Part shown: positions 26,572 to 34,423 of the stretch, in pieces | Numbering within the stretch: position 1 is the first letter of the stretch | How the letters are laid out: each line of letters begins with the position of its first letter | Made by a program: the position numbers and the translations under genes | The notes under the pieces: generated by a model | Told to the model about the DNA's origin: nothing | Seen by the model: the letters and a program-made list of their open reading frames with translations, nothing else | Databases searched by the model: none | Assembly (NCBI GenBank): GCA_002705055.1 | Contig: PAHY01000004.1 | Coordinates: 1 to 56,183, forward strand | Source of the DNA: Planctomycetota bacterium | Lineage (GTDB): Bacteria; Planctomycetota; UBA1135 | Length of the DNA stretch: 56,183 nt | Reading direction: 5' to 3'

Positions 26572-27704
26572 GCTTGGGGCTGGGTGGCCGTGGGGGCCGC
26601 TTGCTGCTCCGGGTCGTGGCGCGGCGGGCGGATGTCGAGGTGCTTCGACAGATAGCGGCTGTTCATCGCGCGCAGGAGGGCGCTGTAGTTGGGGCGGAAA
26701 CGGACTCGGTCGCCGATGCTGAGCGCGCCACGGGAACTGCCGACGTTCAGCACCAGCAGGTCCGAGCTGCCTCCCGCGATCTGGAATCGGCTCTCGACCG
26801 GGGTCAGCCCCTGCACATCGGTATCGAGGTTGCCGATGTCGACGAGGGCTCGATATCCCCGTTGACCGGGCTGCACTTCGTCACCCGGCTTGTTGTCAAA
26901 GGGGCTGACATCCTCGCCGGTGGGCACCATGGGGAAGAGACTCTTCTCCTTAACCTCCAGCACGCGCCCCTCGATTTCCACGGCATCCGTGCGCAGCCCG
27001 GGAAGGCTGCCGCCGGAACTCAGGTCGCTGCCCAGGAACAGCGCCTCGCCGATCCGGTAGTGGTTGATCGTCCGAGGCATCTGGCCGTCCAGCAGCAGCG
27101 GCAGCGCGGCGGTTGAGCCCGCGGAAATCAGCGGCAGCTTCTTGCCGAACTTGAGCTCGAGCAGTTCGCGGTAGAGGCTCAACTGGGCCATCTGCTCGAC
27201 GGATGGAATCGCGCCAAACATGCAGCCGAGATTCGACCCGACGCCCATGACCTCGACGTTCTCCAGCGCAAGCACCTGCTCGTAGAAGGCGGTGAGGTGA
27301 GTCGGCAGGACCCCTTCGCGCAGGTCGCCCAGCTCGATCATGATCACGATCTTGTGCCGCTTGCCGAGCCGTCCCGCGCAGGCGTCGAGCTCGCGAATGA
27401 TCGTCAGCTCCGAGTTCAGACTGACGGCGCAGTGGCGCACCACCTGCTCGACCTGCGAGGCCTCCGGGCCACGCAGGTACCAAATCTCGGCGTCGTCGCC
27501 CAAGGGCGGCATCTCGTCAATGTTCTCCAGCCGCGACTCGCCGAAGGAACGCACTCCCAGGCCATACAGCAGCTCCAGGACAGGTCGATTGCCGCACAAC
27601 ACTTTGGAGACGAGCGTCCACGAGACGCCCGCCCGGTTCATCCAGTCATCAATGACCCGGAAGTTGTGGCGCAGGGCACCGGTACGAATCAGGACGCGAC
27701 TCAT
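26568..27704 (-). CDS. predicted amino-acid racemase (Orr/YhfX-like, alanine-racemase N-terminal fold)
   Basis: The 378-residue protein resembles the predicted amino-acid racemase group that includes ornithine racemase. The PLP Lys is likely Lys34 in TLVSKVLCGN. FGESRLENI, MIELGDLREGV, GVGSNLGCMFG and ISAGSTAALPLL are family-like segments, and HYRIGEALFLG is a conserved C-terminal block. The group lacks the classic Tyr of Alr and is usually cytoplasmic. The C-terminal 25 residues are a low-complexity Pro/Gln/Ala tail. It overlaps genes on both sides by four bases (ATGA type), so all four genes are probably translated together. Confidence 0.85.
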   Translation of the reverse strand: MSRVLIRTGALRHNFRVIDDWMNRAGVSWTLVSKVLCGNRPVLELLYGLGVRSFGESRLENIDEMPPLGDDAEIWYLRGPEASQVEQVVRHCAVSLNSELTIIRELDACAGRLGKRHKIVIMIELGDLREGVLPTHLTAFYEQVLALENVEVMGVGSNLGCMFGAIPSVEQMAQLSLYRELLELKFGKKLPLISAGSTAALPLLLDGQMPRTINHYRIGEALFLGSDLSSGGSLPGLRTDAVEIEGRVLEVKEKSLFPMVPTGEDVSPFDNKPGDEVQPGQRGYRALVDIGNLDTDVQGLTPVESRFQIAGGSSDLLVLNVGSSRGALSIGDRVRFRPNYSALLRAMNSRYLSKHLDIRPPRHDPEQQAAPTATQPQA

Positions 27705-28186
27705 GCCGTCCCCTCCGGCGCGGGGAGCCAGCGCATCTCTCGGTACTTCTGGGTGAAGCCGAGGCGCTCATAGAGCCGACCGGCAGGGTTCTCGAGTTCG
27801 ACATGCAGCTTGATGCCCTGAGGACAGTGGCGCCGCGCCTCTTCGATCAGGCGACCGCCGAGGCCCTGGCCGCGGGTCGCGGGATCGACCGCGATGTAGA
27901 GCAGCAGGTGGCCGGGGATGTACCCGTCCATGCCGGTGCTGAGCATGACCAGCGCCCCACAGGGCCGGCCGTCGTCCCGCGTGGCCAGCAGCACGAATCC
28001 CTGGAGTGGCTGATCCGGCTGGAGGGCATCCCGCAGGCCGCGCTCCACATCCGGGAGCGGGTCATGCCAGGGTTGAAGCCATCGCTGCAGAGCCGAGGCC
28101 AGCTCGCGGGCGGGGAGGAAGCGTTCTAGCTCGACAGGCGAACGCAACAGATGGAGAGAAGCGGTTTTCGAGTCCGTAGAGGACAT
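27701..28186 (-). CDS. GNAT-family N-acetyltransferase, first gene of the racemase operon
   Basis: The 161-residue protein has the GNAT acetyl-CoA loop in AVDPATRGQGLGGRLIEEA (motif A, about residues 97-115) and the C-terminal strand-helix NPAGRLYERLGF. The substrate is unknown. As first gene of an overlapping operon with two racemases and an N-acyl-amino-acid deacylase, acetylation of an amino acid is a reasonable guess. An upstream TAGACT on the minus strand (about 28234-28239) may be the -10. Confidence 0.85.
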   Translation of the reverse strand: MSSTDSKTASLHLLRSPVELERFLPARELASALQRWLQPWHDPLPDVERGLRDALQPDQPLQGFVLLATRDDGRPCGALVMLSTGMDGYIPGHLLLYIAVDPATRGQGLGGRLIEEARRHCPQGIKLHVELENPAGRLYERLGFTQKYREMRWLPAPEGTA

Positions 28187-28242
28187 AACAGCTGCACGGG
28201 TTGCCCGGTTGAGCCACCCTGAACAGCCCCTCAGTCTAGCGC

Positions 28243-28261
28243 AAAAATAGGCTTTTCAGCC
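28243..28261 (-). terminator. weak rho-independent terminator after the five-heme cytochrome gene
   Basis: On the minus strand GGCT-GAAA-AGCC is followed by TATTTTTGC. The stem is only four base pairs, but it has a GNRA loop and a run of five U, and lies just after the stop at 28270. Confidence 0.4.
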
Positions 28262-28269
28262 GCTTTTCG

Positions 28270-30030
28270 TCACTTTTGGCTCGAGACTTCGACGGCGGCG
28301 CTCGCCAGGACCTCGGGCCGGAGGTCCGCGGCCTCGTAGAGCCGACGGAAGCGGGCGACTTCAGGAGTCTCGACCGTGAACGTCTCGGCGGCCCAGCGCG
28401 CGCTGAGCGTCTGGAACAGCAGGCGCACCTCGACCTGGTAGGGGCCCTGCGCGTCCTCGGGCAAGGGCGCGCGCAGCTCGACCCGGTCCCCTCCGCCCAC
28501 GAAGTTCGCGTCGTGAGTGGTGCCGACGGGGGCGGTGCGCGTCGCCTCGGGACCCTCCGGTGACCAGCCGAGGGGCAAGAGGCGCGTGTCCTTCAGGAAG
28601 CCCGCCCCGCGCAGCAGCAGGTGCGTCGGCTGGCCGTCGAGGTCCGCCATGATGGCCTGATAGAGCACCGGCGTGCGGGCGCTGCGGATGCGGTTGCGGT
28701 GCGGCTCGATCGGTCCGCCGGCGAGCTCCGAAGCCAGGGGTTGACCCTGCGCGTCGACGATGCGTCCCTGTTCATCGACCTGGCCGCTCTCGAAGACCAG
28801 CCTCCCGGCAGCGTCGGTCACGCGCACGTGCAGCCAGGCCCGGCGCGTGGGGTGCGCGGTCGGCAGCTTGTGTCCGGTGCCGTTGATCGCTTCGATCTCC
28901 AGGGCGAGCTGGCCGTTCTCGACGCGCGGATTCAGCAGCCGCAACTCGGCAGACTCCGTGCGCAGCAGCGCGCGGGTCGCGGCCAGCGTCGCCTCAAAGG
29001 CCTCGCGCGGCGCGCTCGTGCCCAGCTCCTCGCCGTGGTCGCGGAACATGCCCAGCACCAGCGTGTTGCCGCCGACGATGTCGTGCTTGGCGAAGGGGGA
29101 GCGGGGCCGCGTCGGCGGGAAGTCGCGGCCGGCCGGGTTGCGCGCGATCCGGGTCGAGATGAAGGACCCGTCCGGATTCGTGCGCCCCATGTGGCAATCC
29201 TGGCAGGAGAGGCTGCCCTCGCCTTCGCCGTCCTCATCCTGAAAGATCGAATTGCGCCACTCGAGGTACGGTGCCTGCTCCAGGAAGCGATGCTCGGTCT
29301 CCTCGCCCTTCGCGTCGAAGACCGGGGTGATCAGTGTGTGGCAGCTCCCGCACAGGGCGGAATCGCGGATATGCGAACCGTGGGTCGGCGTGAAGCCGGC
29401 CCGCGCGCGCATCGGCGGCTCCAGCGGGTTCTCGAAGGGGCCGTAAAGCCGACGATCCGGGTTGAGCTCGAAGCCGGCGCTGAAGCTCTCCTCGCTGCCG
29501 AGGTTGCCCGGTTCGATGCCGTGGCAGATGGTGCAAGACACGCCGTCCTGGGCGATCTGCCCCAGCTCGGAGTCACATTCCAGCAGGTGAGTGAAGCTCT
29601 CCTCTCCATGCTTGTCCAGGCCGACCCGGCTGGCCATTGGGCTGTGGCAGTTCAGGCATTCCGCTTCGATCACATCGCGCTGGTGGGGCATCGCCGCGAC
29701 CTCCACCGACATCACCGCCTGCCACAGCGGGTCGCGCGCCGAGTTGGCCATCATCGTGCCGCGCCACAGATCGTAGGGGGCGACGTTGTTGCCCTCGGCA
29801 TCCTGCAGGCCGCTGGCGGTCGGAGCGTAGGAGTGACACTGCGCGCAAACGCTGGAGTGCGCCACGCCCGGCGCCGCCAGCGCGATCGACTCGGCCGGCA
29901 CGTCGACTGCGCCGCTGCTGGGGCAGGCCGGCGGCGCGCCGCGCCCGGCGACCTGCAGAACGATCGCGCCGGAGAGCGCGGTCGCGAGGACCAGGGGCAG
30001 AGTGCGCGAGGGGGAGAGAGTCGCTAGCAC
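28270..30030 (-). CDS. five-heme c-type cytochrome, secreted
   Basis: The 586-residue protein has a signal or anchor segment (about residues 10-29) and five heme sites: CAQCH (62-66), CLNCH (about 124), CTICH (about 165), CGSCH (about 225) and CQDCH (about 274). The first half resembles cytochrome c554/multiheme family proteins. The second half (330-580) is heme-free, beta-rich and begins with VENGQLALEIEAINGTGHKLPT. That region probably supplies extra axial His ligands and an Ig-like domain. Electron transfer at the cell surface is inferred; no partner oxidoreductase is adjacent. The GTG at 30030 is six bases after TAGAAT and has no Shine-Dalgarno sequence. Confidence 0.85.
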   Translation of the reverse strand: MLATLSPSRTLPLVLATALSGAIVLQVAGRGAPPACPSSGAVDVPAESIALAAPGVAHSSVCAQCHSYAPTASGLQDAEGNNVAPYDLWRGTMMANSARDPLWQAVMSVEVAAMPHQRDVIEAECLNCHSPMASRVGLDKHGEESFTHLLECDSELGQIAQDGVSCTICHGIEPGNLGSEESFSAGFELNPDRRLYGPFENPLEPPMRARAGFTPTHGSHIRDSALCGSCHTLITPVFDAKGEETEHRFLEQAPYLEWRNSIFQDEDGEGEGSLSCQDCHMGRTNPDGSFISTRIARNPAGRDFPPTRPRSPFAKHDIVGGNTLVLGMFRDHGEELGTSAPREAFEATLAATRALLRTESAELRLLNPRVENGQLALEIEAINGTGHKLPTAHPTRRAWLHVRVTDAAGRLVFESGQVDEQGRIVDAQGQPLASELAGGPIEPHRNRIRSARTPVLYQAIMADLDGQPTHLLLRGAGFLKDTRLLPLGWSPEGPEATRTAPVGTTHDANFVGGGDRVELRAPLPEDAQGPYQVEVRLLFQTLSARWAAETFTVETPEVARFRRLYEAADLRPEVLASAAVEVSSQK

Positions 30031-30036
30031 GCGGAG

Positions 30037-30042
30037 ATTCTA
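30037..30042 (-). promoter_or_regulatory. -10-like hexamer TAGAAT, leaderless start of the five-heme cytochrome
   Basis: TAGAAT is followed by six bases and the GTG at 30030. Confidence 0.5.
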
Positions 30043-30054
30043 GGTGAACGCAAA

Positions 30055-30084
30055 CGGGGTCGAGAGCTTTCGCCCTCGACCCCG
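30055..30084 (-). terminator. terminator hairpin after pckA
   Basis: Arms CGGGGTCGAG (30055-30064) and CTCGACCCCG (30075-30084) pair over 10 bases with a 10-base loop. On the minus strand the hairpin is followed by TTTGCGTT, 21 bases after the pckA stop. Confidence 0.6.
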
Positions 30085-30104
30085 CGGGTTGCTCGGTTGC
30101 CGAA

Positions 30105-31784
30105 CTACATCACCGGGTCAATGCCCAGTTCGCCGAAGCCCTTCTCCTCGAAGTTGTCGTGGAACATCTTGCGCAGCTTCTCGGCGGCCGCGTCGTAGGC
30201 GTCCTTGTCTTCCCAGGTGTTGCGCGGGTTGAGGATCTCGGACGGCACGCCCGGGCAGGAGGTCGGCATCTTCAGGCCGAAGATCGGGTGCGTCTCGAAC
30301 TCGACCTTGTCGGCATCCAGATCGCCGCGCAGCGCCGCGTCGAGCAGCGCACGCGTGTGCGTGATCGAGATGCGCTTGCCCACGCCGTAAGGGCCACCGC
30401 CCCAGCCGGTGTTCAGCAGGATGCAGCGCGCGTCGTTGGCCTCCATCTTCTCGGCGAGGCGCTCGGCGTAAACGCTGGGCTTCTGCGCCATGAAGGGGGC
30501 GCCGAAGCAGGCCGAGAAGGCCGCCTTCGGTTCGGTGACCCCGACTTCGGTGCCGGCCAGCTTGGCGGTGAAGCCGCTGACGAAGTGGTACATGACCTCC
30601 TTCTTATCCAGCACGGCGACCGGCGGCAGCACGCCGAAGGCATCGGCGGTGAGCAGCACGATGGTCTGCGGGTGCGGACCCTTGGCGCCCGGCATGACAT
30701 CCGGGTTGGCCGCGAGCGGATAGCTGAAGCGGGTGTTCTCGGTGATCGAGCCGTCGGTCAGGTCAAAGTCCTGAGGATCGGTGTCCTCGATGGCCTTGCC
30801 CGGCAGCGGCGGCACGTTCTCGATGATCGTGCCCGGCATCGACATGGCGGCGGCGATGACCGGCTCGTCGTCCTTGTTCAGGTCGATCAGCTTGGCGTAG
30901 CAGCCATCCTCGAGGTTGGAGATGCCGGCAGCGGTCCAGGCGTGCTCGTCGTCACCGATCAGCTTGCGGTGAGGATCGGCCGAGAGCGTGGTCTTGCCGG
31001 TGCCCGACAAACCGAACAGGATCGCACCATCCCCTTCCTGGCCGACGTTGGCGGAGCAGTGCATGCTCATCTCGCCCATCTCCGGCAGCATGAAGTTCAT
31101 GACGGTGAACATCGACTTCTTGACGATGCCGCAGTAATCGGCGCGGCCCAGCACCAGCACGATCTGACGCTCGAAGTCGAGGCAGACCAGGCGCTTTGAG
31201 GCGGTGCCGTCGCGCTGCTCATCGCAGTGGAAGGACGGCACGTTGAGCATCGTCCAGCGCTTGGCGTCTTCGTCGGCCACACCTTCGATGCCCTTCGGGA
31301 ACATGTTGTGGCAGAAGAACTGGTGCGTGGCGTACTCGCTGACCAGGCGGTAGGGGCGGGCGTAGGAAGGATCACTGCCCGCGTAGACGTCCTTGACGTA
31401 GAGGTGACGACCGCGCTCATTCAGGTGCGCGACGACGCGCTCGACCAGGGCGTCGAACTTGGCCGGGTCAAACTTCTGGAAGTCGGGCTTCCACCAGACC
31501 TTGTCCTCGATCGAGGGGCGCGCCACGCCGAAGGTGTCGGAGGTGGGGCGGCCTGTGCAGGTGGGGTCGGTGTAGTAGACCAGCGGGCCATCCACGCCCA
31601 GCTTGGTCGGGAAGGCCTTCTGCTCGTCGTCCGGGCCGCCCTCGCGGACGCGACCGCGGTCGTTGGCGATGGCCTCGTGGAAGAGCTCTTCCTTGGTGAG
31701 ATTGACCCGCAGCTCCAGGTCTTTCAGGCCGAACAGGGCCTCCAGAGCGGCAGCGTGTTCGGTGGTCGGGATGGACTCAGGCAT
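30105..31784 (-). CDS. pckA: phosphoenolpyruvate carboxykinase (ATP)
   Basis: The 559-residue protein is ATP-dependent PEP carboxykinase, which converts oxaloacetate and ATP to PEP for gluconeogenesis. Diagnostic blocks are the kinase-1a P-loop GLSGTGKTTLSADP (near residue 258), the metal-site FHCDEQ and NFMLPEM segments, LIGDDEHAW, ENTRFSYPL and NTGWGGGPYGVGKR. Length is close to the E. coli enzyme (540). ATG at 31784 gives a normal N-terminus. TAAACT (about 31827-31832, minus strand) is a possible -10 about 42 bases upstream. A hairpin terminator follows the gene. Confidence 0.96.
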   Translation of the reverse strand: MPESIPTTEHAAALEALFGLKDLELRVNLTKEELFHEAIANDRGRVREGGPDDEQKAFPTKLGVDGPLVYYTDPTCTGRPTSDTFGVARPSIEDKVWWKPDFQKFDPAKFDALVERVVAHLNERGRHLYVKDVYAGSDPSYARPYRLVSEYATHQFFCHNMFPKGIEGVADEDAKRWTMLNVPSFHCDEQRDGTASKRLVCLDFERQIVLVLGRADYCGIVKKSMFTVMNFMLPEMGEMSMHCSANVGQEGDGAILFGLSGTGKTTLSADPHRKLIGDDEHAWTAAGISNLEDGCYAKLIDLNKDDEPVIAAAMSMPGTIIENVPPLPGKAIEDTDPQDFDLTDGSITENTRFSYPLAANPDVMPGAKGPHPQTIVLLTADAFGVLPPVAVLDKKEVMYHFVSGFTAKLAGTEVGVTEPKAAFSACFGAPFMAQKPSVYAERLAEKMEANDARCILLNTGWGGGPYGVGKRISITHTRALLDAALRGDLDADKVEFETHPIFGLKMPTSCPGVPSEILNPRNTWEDKDAYDAAAEKLRKMFHDNFEEKGFGELGIDPVM

Positions 31785-31877
31785 GGTTTTCTTCGCTTTT
31801 CAGCCGTTGGGTGGCGCGAAAAAGATCCCATAGTTTAGCCGCGCAGTCCCCCGTTCGTCGGTGGAATCCGGCCCTTC

Positions 31878-31897
31878 CGGGGATCCTCTGATAGCCT
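31878..31897 (+). promoter_or_regulatory. 20-bp promoter-like motif with extended -10 (TGATAGCCT), second copy
   Basis: This copy differs from 2351-2370 at two of 20 positions and lies 18 bases upstream of the ATG at 31916. Confidence 0.45.
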
Positions 31898-31915
31898 TTC
31901 GGCAAGGTAAGCCCG

Positions 31916-34423
31916 ATGCTTTTGTCCTCCCTCGTGCTCACGCTGGCGGCCCCCGCGGCCCAACTGCCCTTCTCGAAGTACACCGACCCCGACTGGCCGA
32001 ACGGCCTGAATCTCGGGCACGCGGTGGGGGCCAGTTTCGGCGACTACGACGGCGATGGCTGGGTCGACCTGTTCGTATGCAATGACGGGCGCTTGTGGCG
32101 CAATCTGCAGGGCCAGGGCTGGGTCGAGGCCTTCGACCTGGGGGCGATGCTGCCGGCCTCGGCCCAGCGCTACGGCGCGGCCTTCGGCGATTACGACCGC
32201 GACGGCTTCCCGGACATCGCCACCGAGCCCCGCAAGTACGGGCTGGACGACTGCCTGCACATCTTCCACAACCTGGGCGGGACCGCCTGGGTGGACATCG
32301 CCACCGACCCGCAGCTGCTCGACTACCAGCCCTGCAGCGCGCTGGCCGAGACGGCGGCCTGGGCGGATTTTGACGGCGACGGCGACCTCGACCTCTTTCT
32401 GCCGACCTATCCGGCGGCCGACGGCAGCGTCGACAACCAGTACCTGCACAACCTGGGGCCGACGGGCCCGGGGGGCGCCTATCGCTTCAGCGAGAAGGCG
32501 GCTGCGGTCGGGGTGAAGATTCCCACCGGCGCGGCCCGCCCGGAGGGGGTGGTGACCATGGACATCGACGGCGACGGCGACCTGGATCTGTATTCCAATG
32601 GCCACTGGTACCGCAACCTCTCGACTCTGGATGTGCCGCTGTTTGAGGATCTGGCCTCCAAGTCCTCGGGCGTGAAGAAGCGCACGGTGGTGGACGAGGG
32701 CACGGTCGCGATCGACTACGACTTGGATGGCGACCTCGATCTGCTGATCAGCTACACGACCAACCGCGGCAATCGACTGTGGATCAATCGCGGCGACGGC
32801 ACCTACGCCGAGGCGCCCGATACGGTCGTCGAGGATTACCTCGACGGCGCGGCCTACGGCATCAGCGCCGCGGATTGGGATAACGACGGCGACATCGACA
32901 TCACCACCAATGATGTCTTCCGCACCAGCCGCGTGATGGAGAGCGGCGTCGCGGAATGGCGCAAGATCAATTCGGCCAGCGTGCCGCAGGTGGGGGCGCC
33001 GGCCTGGGCCGACTTTGACCGCGACGGCGACCTGGATCTGGCCGTGGCCGATGGTCGTCAGGTCAGTTTCCTCTACCAGAACGATCTCTACGGCCCGGGC
33101 ACGCCGCTCGCGGACAAGCGCTACCTACGCGTGCGGGTGGTCGACGACGCCGCCGGCATCGCCCGCGGGGTCGAGACGGAGTTTGGCGCCACGGTCGAGC
33201 TGAAGCTGCACAATGCCGCGGCCGGCAAGCGCTTCGTTCAGCTGGTTTCGAGCTCGGCCGGTTACATCAACCAAAACGAGTACGCGCTCCATTTCGGGCT
33301 GCCCGCCGATCCGGAGCCGGCCGACCCGCAGCAGGATCTGCGCTTCGACCTCGTGGTCGATCTGCCTTCGCTGCCCGAGCTGGGTTACCAGCGGATCGAC
33401 AAGCGGGTCAATCCCGCGCTCGGCAACCTCGACCTTGCGCTGCTTGAGGATCGTGAGATCACGATCTTCCGCAGCGGCAAAGTTTGGGTGGATGGGCGCG
33501 AGTATGCGCCGGTCGATCCCGGCGAGACCAAGCTGCTGACCAGCACCGGCGGCCTGCTGCAGCAGGCGCGCAACGCGCCGATTGCCGACCTCACTCCGGC
33601 GGCGAGCAGCGAGGAGTACGTCGGGATCGAGCTGGACACCTTCGGCGCCGCCGGGCCGCAGCGCCTGGTGGAGCTGATCCTCGACGGCGCCCCGGGGGCG
33701 GTGGTCGACTGCGGCCCGCTGGATCAGCAGGGCAACGTCGCGATCTGGGACGTCACCACGGCCGGCAGCCCGCGCTTTGTCGGCGCGCTGGAGGCCAAGC
33801 TGCCGCCGGGCAACCTGCGCGCGACCACGGCCGCGGACTTCGTGCTCGAGCCGCAGCGGATCTACCGCATCGTCGCTCGGGTCGACAGCTATCGGCCCAC
33901 CCCGGTGGCGACGCCGTGGATCGGCGCGTCGGCTTCGGTCAATGGCGGCCTGCACTACACCGACCTGGATCCCTGCTCCGGGGCCGGGGTGGAGGCGGCT
34001 TCGCTGGAGAGCGGTCAGGTTTATCTGGCGGTCCGCCTGCGCGAGGGCGGCGAGCCGCGCTGGTACGACCTGGGACAGGCGCAGGGCGGCGGAGGAGCGG
34101 TGCCCCTGCTGACCGCCACCGGCGTTCCCAGCGCCGGGGCACCCGTGGAATTTGAGGTCACCGGCGCCGCTCCTGGCGCGCTGGTGCGGCTGATCGCAGG
34201 CGGGCGTCTGGCCGGGGAAGGCAGCGCGGGCGTCGTGGTCGCGCCGGATGGAAGCTTCCGTCTGCGGGCGCGCGCGGACGCGCAGGGCAAGGCGGTCTTC
34301 CAGGCCAACTGGCCGGAGGCACACGTTCCCGGCTTCCCGGTCTTCGTTCAGGCCGTGGTCGGCGAACAGCCCGGCGGCATCACGACCAGCCGGGTCGTGT
34401 CCACCATCGGCGAGCCGCGTTAG
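31916..34423 (+). CDS. secreted VCBS/FG-GAP repeat protein with C-terminal module
   Basis: The 835-residue protein has a signal peptide (MLLSSLVLTLAAPAAQ). It carries at least seven calcium-loop repeats of the DxDxDGxxD type, such as GDYDGDGWVDLFV, ADFDGDGDLDLFL, MDIDGDGDLDLYS, IDYDLDGDLDLLI and ADFDRDGDLDLAV, across residues 35 to about 390. An ASPIC/UnbV-like segment follows (VETEFGATVELKL ... FVQLVSSSAGYINQNEYALHFGL). A long beta-rich stretch then leads to the C-terminal module (AGAPVEFEVTGAAPGALVRL ... GFPVFVQAV). It is probably a calcium-stabilised extracellular propeller of unknown ligand. Its TAG shares bases with the convergent lipoprotein stop. Confidence 0.86.
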   Translation: MLLSSLVLTLAAPAAQLPFSKYTDPDWPNGLNLGHAVGASFGDYDGDGWVDLFVCNDGRLWRNLQGQGWVEAFDLGAMLPASAQRYGAAFGDYDRDGFPDIATEPRKYGLDDCLHIFHNLGGTAWVDIATDPQLLDYQPCSALAETAAWADFDGDGDLDLFLPTYPAADGSVDNQYLHNLGPTGPGGAYRFSEKAAAVGVKIPTGAARPEGVVTMDIDGDGDLDLYSNGHWYRNLSTLDVPLFEDLASKSSGVKKRTVVDEGTVAIDYDLDGDLDLLISYTTNRGNRLWINRGDGTYAEAPDTVVEDYLDGAAYGISAADWDNDGDIDITTNDVFRTSRVMESGVAEWRKINSASVPQVGAPAWADFDRDGDLDLAVADGRQVSFLYQNDLYGPGTPLADKRYLRVRVVDDAAGIARGVETEFGATVELKLHNAAAGKRFVQLVSSSAGYINQNEYALHFGLPADPEPADPQQDLRFDLVVDLPSLPELGYQRIDKRVNPALGNLDLALLEDREITIFRSGKVWVDGREYAPVDPGETKLLTSTGGLLQQARNAPIADLTPAASSEEYVGIELDTFGAAGPQRLVELILDGAPGAVVDCGPLDQQGNVAIWDVTTAGSPRFVGALEAKLPPGNLRATTAADFVLEPQRIYRIVARVDSYRPTPVATPWIGASASVNGGLHYTDLDPCSGAGVEAASLESGQVYLAVRLREGGEPRWYDLGQAQGGGGAVPLLTATGVPSAGAPVEFEVTGAAPGALVRLIAGGRLAGEGSAGVVVAPDGSFRLRARADAQGKAVFQANWPEAHVPGFPVFVQAVVGEQPGGITTSRVVSTIGEPR

